This document shows, piece after piece, positions 1 through 5,410 of a stretch of DNA of 5,859 nt. The DNA comes from VRUE01 sp040901495 (lineage in GTDB: Bacteria > Actinomycetota > Thermoleophilia > Solirubrobacterales > 70-9). The notes under the pieces were generated by a model. It was given only the letters and a program-made list of their open reading frames with translations, did no database searches and was not told the DNA's origin. The first letter of the stretch is position 1. Every line of letters begins with the position of its first letter. Location: assembly GCA_040901495.1 (NCBI GenBank), contig JBBDYO010000027.1:1-5859 (forward strand), read 5' to 3'. Position numbers and translations under genes: made by a program.

Positions 1-747
1 GGCGGCGCGCGGACGCGCGCCCGACTGGACGAGGTGGCGAAGCGCGTCGACCGCGAACCCGATGTCGCCCTCGTGTCCCTCGGAGGCGGCCGGGCCGATC
101 ACCAGCACGATCTCCCCTTTGACGTCGCTGCGGAAGCGCCGCGCCAGCTCCGCCAGCGAGGCCCGGGAGACCTCCTCGTGCATCTTCGTCATCTCGCGGC
201 AGACCGCGGCCGGGCGGTCCGGGGCAATCGCCGCCAGCGCGGCAAGCGACTCGCCGATCCGGCGCGGCGACTCGAACGCGATCACGGTCTCCGTCGAGCG
301 CAATACGCGCTCCATCTCACCGGAGCGCTTCGGCAGGAACCCCTCGAAGCGCCAGCGGTCGGTGGGCAGGCCCGAGGCGACCAGCGCCACCGGGATTACA
401 GAGGGGCCGGGCAGCACGGTCACCTCGAGGTTGCGTTCGTGGCAGCGGCGGATCAGCTTGTAGCCGGGGTCGGAGACCGCCGGCATCCCGGCGTCGGAGA
501 CGAGCGCCACGGTCTCGCCGCGCTCAATGCGCTGCGCCAGCTCGGTCGCCCGCGCGGTTTCGTTGCCCTCGTGGTTGGAGACGAGGGGCGGCGCGGGCCG
601 GATGTCGAGCTTGTCGAGCAGCCCACCGGTGCGGCGGGTGTCCTCGCAGGCGATGCAGTCGGCGCCGACGAGCGCGTCCCGCGCCCGCAGGCTGATGTCG
701 TCGAGGTTGCCGATCGGGGTCGGGCAGACGATCAGAGACCCTGGCAT
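1..747 (-). CDS. rsmI: RsmI, 16S rRNA (cytidine-1402-2'-O)-methyltransferase, 3' end missing
   Basis: RsmI uses S-adenosylmethionine to methylate the 2'-hydroxyl of C1402 in the decoding centre of 16S rRNA; it is a cytoplasmic class III (tetrapyrrole-methylase fold) enzyme. The 249 visible residues show the family motifs in order: TPIGNL at 10-15, CEDTRRT at 34-40, SNHEGNE at 57-63, VSDAGMP followed by SDPGY at about 83-95, LPGPS at 112-116, SGLPTDR near 125-131, FEGFLPKR near 134-141, FESPRR at 158-163 and CREMTKMHEEV at 183-193. Family members are usually about 270-290 residues, so some 20-40 C-terminal residues lie beyond the left edge. The start is the ATG at 747-745, which overlaps the stop of the upstream kinase gene in TGATG and has a purine-rich ribosome site five bases ahead, so the two genes are probably cotranscribed and translationally coupled. 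One local oddity is VIPV after PGPS, where many homologues have small or polar residues. Identity is very secure. Confidence 0.96.
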   Translation of the reverse strand, partial: MPGSLIVCPTPIGNLDDISLRARDALVGADCIACEDTRRTGGLLDKLDIRPAPPLVSNHEGNETARATELAQRIERGETVALVSDAGMPAVSDPGYKLIRRCHERNLEVTVLPGPSVIPVALVASGLPTDRWRFEGFLPKRSGEMERVLRSTETVIAFESPRRIGESLAALAAIAPDRPAAVCREMTKMHEEVSRASLAELARRFRSDVKGEIVLVIGPAASEGHEGDIGFAVDALRHLVQSGARPRAA

Positions 748-1706
748 CAGCTACCTCTCTCTAACTCGACTCGCGCCATCGCGGCGGCTCCGATCATCCC
801 CGCATCCTCGCCCAGTTCGGCGGCGACGACCGACGTGCGGTTCATCGGCGGCAGGGCCCTTGCCGCCAGCTCCCGGCGTGCGGGCCCGAGCAGCAGATCG
901 CCGGCGGCGATCACTCCACCGCCGATCACGATCACCTCCGGCTCAAAGATATTGGCGAAGTTGGCCAGCGCGACGCCGAGCCGCGCCCCGACCAGGTCGA
1001 AGACCCCAATCGCCGTCGCATCGCCCGCGAGCGCCGCTTGGGTGACGACCCTCCCGTCGATCTCACCGCCGTCGGCAAGCGCCTTGCCCAATGCGGAGTC
1101 GGGCTCGCGCTCGGCGGCTGCCCGCCCTTCCCGCCCAATCGCCGTCCCCGACGCAAACGCCTCGATGCAGCCGCGACTCGGGCAGTTGCCCTGGCAAAGG
1201 GGACCGTCGACTTCGATCACCGTGTGGCCCAGCTCGGCGCCGGCGCCGGTGGTGCCGCGGTAGATCTCTCCCCCAAGGATGAGACCGCCGCCGATCCCGG
1301 TGCCAATCGTCAGCATCACCGCGTTCTGCGTCCCCCGCGCCGCCCCATAGAGGTGCTCGGCGAGCGCGGCGACGTTGGCGTCGTTGTCGACGAAGACCGG
1401 TAGGCCGATCCGCTCGACCGCGAGATCGCGGATCGGCAGGTTCTCGATCGGCAGGTTGACGGCCGAGACCGCGAGCCCCTTCTCATGGTTGACCGTGGCG
1501 GGGATCCCCAGCCCGACCACCTCCACCCCATCGTGCTCCGCGCGCGCCTCTTCGACCTCGCGCACCAGCAGCCCGACCAGCTCCTCCTCGCTCTGCCCGG
1601 TCGAGCGCTCACGACTCTCCCAGACGACCTTGGAGCCCGGATCGAGGACGCCGAGAAGCATCTTGGTCCCGCCCAGGTCGACGCCTATCGCTTCGGGCGA
1701 ATTCAT
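747..1706 (-). CDS. glk: ROK-family sugar kinase, probable glucokinase
   Basis: This 319-residue cytoplasmic protein probably phosphorylates glucose to glucose 6-phosphate with ATP. ROK hallmarks are present: DLGGTK phosphate-binding loop at 10-15, DNDAN at 107-111 with the expected catalytic Asp109, GTGIGGG at 135-141, ELGH at 158-161, a Cys cluster at 171, 175 and 180 that with His161 should bind the structural zinc, the sugar-contacting Glu182 in GCIEAFASG, a second glycine loop IGGG near 261-264, and the usual ending LGEDAGMIGAA near 298-308. There is no N-terminal helix-turn-helix, so it is a kinase rather than a ROK repressor. The length is typical for the family. The Cys spacing is C-x3-C-x4-C, whereas the textbook ROK motif is C-x-C-x4-C. 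The ATG at 1706 is chosen because it puts the DLGGTK loop at the normal distance from the N-terminus; the frame stays open upstream, but that sequence does not resemble the family. It heads an operon with rsmI and diverges from the LCP gene. Glucose is the likeliest substrate; another hexose or N-acetylated sugar cannot be excluded. Confidence 0.87.
   Translation of the reverse strand: MNSPEAIGVDLGGTKMLLGVLDPGSKVVWESRERSTGQSEEELVGLLVREVEEARAEHDGVEVVGLGIPATVNHEKGLAVSAVNLPIENLPIRDLAVERIGLPVFVDNDANVAALAEHLYGAARGTQNAVMLTIGTGIGGGLILGGEIYRGTTGAGAELGHTVIEVDGPLCQGNCPSRGCIEAFASGTAIGREGRAAAEREPDSALGKALADGGEIDGRVVTQAALAGDATAIGVFDLVGARLGVALANFANIFEPEVIVIGGGVIAAGDLLLGPARRELAARALPPMNRTSVVAAELGEDAGMIGAAAMARVELERGS
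753..761 (-). promoter_or_regulatory. Ribosome binding site of rsmI
   Basis: On the minus strand GAGAGAGGT ends five bases before the rsmI ATG. It is the clearest Shine-Dalgarno-like sequence at a gene start in this window. It lies inside the last codons of the kinase gene, as expected for a coupled downstream cistron, and supports the ATG at 747 as the rsmI start. Confidence 0.55.
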
Positions 1707-1733
1707 CCCTGGAGGCAGGCGACCGCGGGCATC

Positions 1734-1759
1734 GGCATGATTCCTAACCCTTTCATGCC
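1734..1759. promoter_or_regulatory. Inverted repeat between divergent glk and LCP genes, possible operator
   Basis: A perfect 7-base inverted repeat, GGCATGA at 1734-1740 and TCATGCC at 1753-1759, separated by 12 bases. The half-sites are 19 bases apart start to start, close to two helical turns. It lies just upstream of glk and across both candidate ATG codons of the LCP gene. A dimeric regulator could bind here and affect both directions. The CATG core of each arm comes free with the two ATG candidates, so chance is a real alternative. Confidence 0.3.
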
Positions 1760-2990
1760 TGACAACGATGAGCAGCTGCCCTCCGGGCCGCCCGAGTACA
1801 AGGTCTACCGATCCCGGCGAGGCTTCTTTCGAGGGCTCTGGAAACCCGACCTTTCGAGCCTCCGCAAGGGTGGCTCGCGAATGCCCAAGCTGCCGAGGCG
1901 CCGCGATCGGCCCCCGCGGGAGGACCAACCGAGGGGAACCCGACCCGTCCTCAAGCGCGTCCTGAAATGGGTCGCCTTGGCCGCGCTCGGATGGGTGCTC
2001 CTCAGCTTCCTTGCCTTCGCGATCTCCGCCCAGATGCAGGCCTTCAAGCTGTCGGGCGACGCCAAGTCAGCACTGCACGGCAACCCTCTGCTCCTCCCCC
2101 AGGCACAGACGATCCTGGTGATGGGCACCGACGCGCGTCCTCCCGACACCAAAGAGCCGGTGGGGGTCCCTTCGGAGGAGTGCTTCGACCAGCAAGCCAG
2201 CGGCGATGCCCCGCACGACGATTGCTCGGTGGGCGAATTCCGCGCCGACACGCTGATGCTGATCCGCGCCGGAGGCGGCGCCTTCCGCAAACTCTCGATT
2301 CCGCGCGACGTCTACGCCGAGATCCCGGGGCAGAGCCCGGAAAAGATCAACGCGGCCTTCGCCTTCGGCGGGGCAGCGGCGCAGATCGAAGCGGTGGAGG
2401 ACTTCCTCGACATCGAGGTCGACCACGTCGCGATCGTCAACTTCACTGGCTTCGAAGACTTGATCGACGCCGTCGGCGGCGTCGTCGTCGACGTCCCGAA
2501 GAAGATCTGCGCTGACATCTCGGGTGGCGCCGGGGGCGGGCAGGGCGGCTTCACTCTGCGGCTCGGCAAGGGCGAGAACACCCTGGACGGCGAAAAGGCG
2601 TTGATCTACTCGCGGATCCGCAAGCCGAGCGAATGCCCGGGGCCGACCCCCAGTGCCGCCACGCTCGGCTACGACGACTTCGACCGGGCACGGGCCCAGC
2701 AAGAGGTGATCAGCGGCATCAAGGGCCGGCTGACCGACCCTCTGCGCATCCCCTACAACTTCGTCAAGGGGCCGATTATCGGCTGGAACGCGCCGAAGGC
2801 GTTCGTCAGCGACATGGGGCTCCTGACGATGCCGCAGCTGATCCTCGCCGCGGCGATCGGCGGGGACAGCGAGGCCGACGTCCTCTGCAAAGGCGAAAAC
2901 TCCGGCTGCTCTTTGGACGGGCCGGGCGGCAGCATCGAAGTGCCCGAGTCCGAGCGCCGCCGGGCCGTCAAGCAGCTCCTCAACGGCTGA
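1755..2990 (+). CDS. LytR-CpsA-Psr (LCP) family cell-wall polymer ligase
   Basis: LCP proteins are membrane-anchored phosphotransferases that move lipid-linked anionic polymers (teichoic acid, arabinogalactan or capsule, depending on species) onto peptidoglycan on the outer face of the membrane. The 411-residue product has a basic, proline-rich cytoplasmic lead containing YKVYRSRRGFF, one transmembrane helix at about 72-93, and an LCP domain with VMGTDAR at 122-128, RADTLMLI at 163-170, SIPRDVY at 181-187, EKINAAF at 196-202, DGEKALIYSRIRK at 278-290 and DDFDRARAQQ at 307-316. The conserved Arg and Asp residues of these motifs bind the polyprenyl-pyrophosphate and metal. All six cysteines (143, 156, 252, 294, 378, 385) are outside the membrane. 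There is no separate C-terminal LytR_C domain. The start is uncertain: ATG 1755 is preferred because it keeps the YKVYRSR lead; ATG 1737 would add six residues, and ATG 1881, which has AAGGG upstream, would remove 42 but keep the helix. Neither of the first two has a ribosome site. The polymer substrate cannot be read from the sequence. Confidence 0.9.
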   Translation: MPDNDEQLPSGPPEYKVYRSRRGFFRGLWKPDLSSLRKGGSRMPKLPRRRDRPPREDQPRGTRPVLKRVLKWVALAALGWVLLSFLAFAISAQMQAFKLSGDAKSALHGNPLLLPQAQTILVMGTDARPPDTKEPVGVPSEECFDQQASGDAPHDDCSVGEFRADTLMLIRAGGGAFRKLSIPRDVYAEIPGQSPEKINAAFAFGGAAAQIEAVEDFLDIEVDHVAIVNFTGFEDLIDAVGGVVVDVPKKICADISGGAGGGQGGFTLRLGKGENTLDGEKALIYSRIRKPSECPGPTPSAATLGYDDFDRARAQQEVISGIKGRLTDPLRIPYNFVKGPIIGWNAPKAFVSDMGLLTMPQLILAAAIGGDSEADVLCKGENSGCSLDGPGGSIEVPESERRRAVKQLLNG

Positions 2991-3016
2991 CGCGCTGCGC
3001 TCAGGCGACTCGGGTC

Positions 3017-3022
3017 TATCCT
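3017..3022 (+). promoter_or_regulatory. Candidate -10 box for leaderless transcript of the secreted repeat protein
   Basis: TATCCT fits the TANNNT -10 pattern and ends exactly six bases before the GTG at 3029, the spacing expected when transcription starts at the start codon. It lies in the 38-base gap after the LCP gene. No convincing -35 hexamer is visible, and there is no good Shine-Dalgarno at a proper distance. The same box and spacing recur before glyS. Confidence 0.38.
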
Positions 3023-3028
3023 GGATGG

Positions 3029-5044
3029 GTGAAGCTGGGGAGCTTGGGTGCAGGAATTCGACCGATACCGGTCACCCTCGGCATCCTCTGCGCCCTCGCC
3101 GGCTTCGCTGTCAGCGATGCGCGGGCGGCTTGGATCGAACCCGTCGGGATCTCAACCGAAGGCTTGCAAGCACGCGAACCCCAGATCGACATCGACGGAG
3201 TCGGCAACGTCACTGTGGCCTGGGTGAGCGGCTCTTCGCCCAATCAAGCCATCTTCGTTGCGGAACGTCCCGTCGGCGGCTCGTGGAAACCCCCGGCCGA
3301 GCGCATCGCGGCGGCAAACGACTGTCACGACCCAGTGCTGGAAGTAAACCCCGCCGGCGCGGCCGTAGTGGTCGCCGACTGCAAAACCGGGGCAACGGCA
3401 ATGCGCGCCGCCTCTCGCACCGCAAACGGAACCTGGGGCACCTCGATTGAAATCCCCGGGTCAGGCTCGGGCAAAGAGCCGCGGGTCGCCCTCGACGACG
3501 CCGGTAACGCGGTCGCCGTCTGGGCCGCCGAATCGAGCACCGTGCAGTCCTCCTACAAACCCGTCGCCGGAAGCTGGGACGCCGCTCCCTTGCAGGTAAG
3601 CCCTGTTGGCGATGTCGCGCTGGAACCGGATGTTGCGATCAGCCCTACCGGCCGGGCACTGGCGGTCTGGATGCGCGACCGCGCCCCCGATCCCGTCGTA
3701 ACGGTGGAGACGCAGAGCCGCCAGGGGAGTGGGCCATGGAACGGGGGGCTCAAAGTCCTCACGACGCCGATCACCTTGACGACCCCAGTGGCCGTGACGG
3801 GATCGGGCGGGCCGCAGGTGACAATGAATTCGGGAGGCCGGATCGCGGTTTGGCCACAGCTCGTCTCGGGGCTGGCGGTGCTGCGAAATGCCTGGGGAAG
3901 CGGTAGCGACTTTGGCGTCTGGGGTGAAGACGCAGCTCTGCATCAAGCCTCCGACGGCGTTTACGCCGTCGAGGCGCCGCAGGTGGCGCTCGACGCACAG
4001 GGAAGGGCTGTGGCGGTCTGGCGTGCCTACAAAAACCCGCCGGGGGTCTTCGGGGTGCAAGCGGCAACGACGGGCTTCATCAACGGCCCCTGGTCGCCTC
4101 CGACCACCCTTGTCGAAAGTGGCGGCAACAGCTCTACGCAACCCACTGTCGTGATGGACCCAGCGGGCGATGCGCTGATTGCCTGGGAAATTGGCGGGAC
4201 CGTGACGGCGGTGAGCCGACCCGCGGGCACCGCGCTCGCAGGCCCAGGCGTCCCGATCTCGAATCTCGCCCACCCGGGTTTCCTGCCACCCCAGATCGCC
4301 ATGGACGTCGACGGAGATGGAGTAGTCACATGGTCCTCGCCAGACTCCCTCTCGACCCACATCGCTGTCAGGGTCAACGACGTGACCCCGCCGGTGCTCT
4401 CGGCGATTGTCACGCCTTCCAGCGTCGAAGCCGGGGCGGGCGCGCCGATGTCGGCCTCAGCGACCGACACCTGGACCGCAACCACCATTTCCTGGGACTT
4501 TGGCGACGGGGCGAGCGCGACGGGCGGCGCGGTCAGCCACACCTATGCCGCCGCCGGCGCCAGGACCGTCACGGTGACCGCGACGGACGCGGTCGGCAAC
4601 TCGACCAGCCAGACCCGCACGATCTCCGTGACTCCCCGCCCGGGCGAAAAAGGCGGCGGTCAGGGTCAGGGGAGCAAGGTCGCCCTCACCGCCAAGGTCG
4701 TCAAGCAGCCCTGGAAGAAGATCCAGAAGGCCAGGGCGATCAAGCTGCGCTGCAAGCTCGACGTCGCCGGAACCTGCTCCGTGAAAGCCACGGTGAGCGC
4801 CGCCGTCGCCAGGAGGCTCGGCCTCAAGGTCGCCAGGCGGGCCAGGGCCCTGAAGGTGGGGCAGGGCTCCGCGAAGGTCGCCGCCGGAAAGTTCAAGGTC
4901 GTGAGGGTCGTCCTGACCCCGATTTCCCGGACGGGCATCGACGCCGCGACGAAGCCCGTACCGATCTCCCTCGCGGTAACCGGCACCGCCTCCGGGCGCG
5001 AACCCGCGACCCTGAGCCGGAAGCTCAAGGTCCGGCGCCCCTAG
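3029..5044 (+). CDS. Secreted repeat protein: eight propeller-like repeats, PKD domain, basic C-terminal domain
   Basis: No specific function can be named. The 671-residue product begins with a Sec-type signal peptide (Lys2, Arg12, hydrophobic stretch about 15-28, likely cleavage after the Ala-Arg-Ala at 31-33). Residues 50-435 hold eight copies of a motif of the form xPxVAxDxxGxAxAVW, first residues at 50, 101, 150, 199, 261, 316, 371 and 420, spaced 49-62 residues, with SxW-type connectors; this looks like a beta-propeller. A PKD/Ig-like domain follows at about 453-535, with WDFGDG at 489-494 and HTYAAAG at 504-510. After a Gly-rich linker (539-550), residues 549-671 form a very basic domain (about 30 Lys/Arg, 3 Asp/Glu) with Cys575 and Cys583 close together. 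There is no LPXTG sorting signal and no C-terminal membrane helix, so the product is secreted or held by charge. GTG 3029 is chosen because it gives a complete signal peptide and follows a TANNNT box; in-frame TTG 3044 is a weaker alternative. It sits 38 bases after the LCP gene. Adhesin or wall-bound carbohydrate-binding roles are guesses. Confidence 0.85.
   Translation: MKLGSLGAGIRPIPVTLGILCALAGFAVSDARAAWIEPVGISTEGLQAREPQIDIDGVGNVTVAWVSGSSPNQAIFVAERPVGGSWKPPAERIAAANDCHDPVLEVNPAGAAVVVADCKTGATAMRAASRTANGTWGTSIEIPGSGSGKEPRVALDDAGNAVAVWAAESSTVQSSYKPVAGSWDAAPLQVSPVGDVALEPDVAISPTGRALAVWMRDRAPDPVVTVETQSRQGSGPWNGGLKVLTTPITLTTPVAVTGSGGPQVTMNSGGRIAVWPQLVSGLAVLRNAWGSGSDFGVWGEDAALHQASDGVYAVEAPQVALDAQGRAVAVWRAYKNPPGVFGVQAATTGFINGPWSPPTTLVESGGNSSTQPTVVMDPAGDALIAWEIGGTVTAVSRPAGTALAGPGVPISNLAHPGFLPPQIAMDVDGDGVVTWSSPDSLSTHIAVRVNDVTPPVLSAIVTPSSVEAGAGAPMSASATDTWTATTISWDFGDGASATGGAVSHTYAAAGARTVTVTATDAVGNSTSQTRTISVTPRPGEKGGGQGQGSKVALTAKVVKQPWKKIQKARAIKLRCKLDVAGTCSVKATVSAAVARRLGLKVARRARALKVGQGSAKVAAGKFKVVRVVLTPISRTGIDAATKPVPISLAVTGTASGREPATLSRKLKVRRP
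3176..4333 (+). repeat. Eight degenerate propeller-like protein repeats
   Basis: Eight diverged repeats in the encoded protein. Each has a core such as EPRVALDDAGNAVAVW or APQVALDAQGRAVAVW: Pro, a hydrophobic strand, Asp/Asn and Gly in a turn, then a second strand ending in Trp. Copy 2 ends in Ala-Asp-Cys instead of Trp, and copy 5 (GPQVTMNSGGRIAVW) is one residue short. Start-to-start spacing is 51, 49, 49, 62, 55, 55 and 49 residues. DNA identity between copies is low, so these are old duplications and not a recent expansion. Confidence 0.8.
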
Positions 5045-5046
5045 GC

Positions 5047-5373
5047 TCAGTCGCCGGTCGCTGCCTTGGTCTTCGAGTCGCTCGACTTGGACTCGGATGA
5101 CTTGGAGTCCGTGGACTTCGACTCGGATGAGGACGAGTCTGAGGTCTTCGACTCGCCGGATCCTTCCGACGAGGAGCCGTTGACACCGCCGCCCTTCTTC
5201 TTGCCGTAGTCGGTGTTGTAAAAGCCGGAGCCCTTGAAGTGGACGGCGACCGGGTGCAGAACGCGCTCGGCCGGAGCGCCGCACTCCTGGCACTCCGTGA
5301 GGGGATCGTCGACCATCTTCTGGATCACGTCGAAGAGGTGTCCGTTGGTGCACTTGTACTCGTAGATAGGCAT
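5047..5373 (-). CDS. FmdB-family zinc-ribbon protein with Ser/Lys/Asp/Glu-rich tail
   Basis: A 108-residue protein of the FmdB/putative regulatory family, named after a regulator proposed for formamidase expression; the role in most bacteria is unknown. Residues 1-57 carry the family core: MPIYEYKC at 1-8, VIQKMVDDPLTEC at 16-28, ECGAP at 30-34 and FKGSGFYNTDYG at 46-57. The zinc ligands are Cys8, Cys28 and Cys31. The first knuckle is C-x3-H (Cys8, His12) where the common form is C-x2-C; His12 is the obvious fourth ligand, but that is inferred. Residues 67-108 are a low-complexity tail of Ser with Lys, Asp and Glu, probably disordered. The gene converges on the secreted repeat gene with only two bases between stop codons, and diverges from glyS across 37 bases, with GATAAT as a plausible -10 box eleven bases before its ATG. 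Confidence 0.87.
   Translation of the reverse strand: MPIYEYKCTNGHLFDVIQKMVDDPLTECQECGAPAERVLHPVAVHFKGSGFYNTDYGKKKGGGVNGSSSEGSGESKTSDSSSSESKSTDSKSSESKSSDSKTKAATGD
5050..5175 (-). repeat. Low-complexity Ser/Lys/Asp/Glu tail of the FmdB protein, with 30-base imperfect tandem repeat
   Basis: This segment encodes residues 67-108, made mostly of Ser alternating with Lys, Asp and Glu (for example SESKSTDSK and SESKSSDSK). Inside it, plus-strand 5084-5100 and 5114-5130 match at 16 of 17 bases and lie 30 bases apart, so the tail contains an imperfect ten-codon tandem unit, suggesting growth by slippage or unequal duplication. Confidence 0.7.
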
Positions 5374-5381
5374 GGCGGTGG

Positions 5382-5392
5382 GCGATTATCGC
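5382..5392. promoter_or_regulatory. 11-base palindrome in the fmdB/glyS divergent promoter
   Basis: GCGATTATCGC is a perfect palindrome around the central T at 5387, with five-base arms. It covers the proposed fmdB -10 box (minus-strand GATAAT, 5385-5390) and lies seven bases from the proposed glyS -10 box. It could be an operator, or only an AT-rich promoter core that happens to be symmetric. Confidence 0.35.
5385..5390 (-). promoter_or_regulatory. Candidate -10 box of fmdB
   Basis: Minus-strand GATAAT differs from TATAAT at one position and ends eleven bases before the fmdB ATG, which would give an untranslated leader of only a few bases. No clear -35 hexamer is seen at 16-18 bases; that region falls over the glyS start. 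Confidence 0.38.
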
Positions 5393-5398
5393 AGCCGA

Positions 5399-5404
5399 TA
5401 CGGT
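5399..5404 (+). promoter_or_regulatory. Candidate -10 box for leaderless glyS transcript
   Basis: TACGGT fits TANNNT and ends exactly six bases before ATG 5411, the same geometry as the box before the secreted repeat gene. The bases just before ATG 5411 contain no Shine-Dalgarno. If the true start is ATG 5453 instead, this box would give a leader of about 40 bases. Confidence 0.38.
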
Positions 5405-5410
5405 TCCGCC

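Noticed and set aside
34..1263. Long plus-strand open frame of 409 codons opposite rsmI and the kinase gene
   Set aside because: It is antisense to two well-supported genes, its translation has no recognisable motif and is rich in Arg/Ala/Gly/Pro as expected for the complement of GC-rich codons.
1707..1928. N-terminal extension of 74 codons on the kinase frame
   Set aside because: The extension does not look like any ROK domain, including the helix-turn-helix of ROK repressors, and it would overlap the start of the divergent LCP gene. The ATG at 1706 gives the normal family N-terminus.
2633..3028. In-frame extension of the secreted repeat protein upstream into the LCP gene
   Set aside because: It overlaps the conserved C-terminal half of the LCP gene in another frame and would bury the signal peptide internally.
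3461..4360. Minus-strand open frame of 299 codons opposite the secreted repeat protein
   Set aside because: The plus-strand frame has a signal peptide, regular repeats and a PKD domain; the antisense translation has none of these and no coding-like composition.
5084..5143. Possible CRISPR-like or mobile-element direct repeats
   Set aside because: Only two imperfect 30-base units, in phase with the codons of a Ser/Lys-rich protein tail; no spacers and no flanking duplications.
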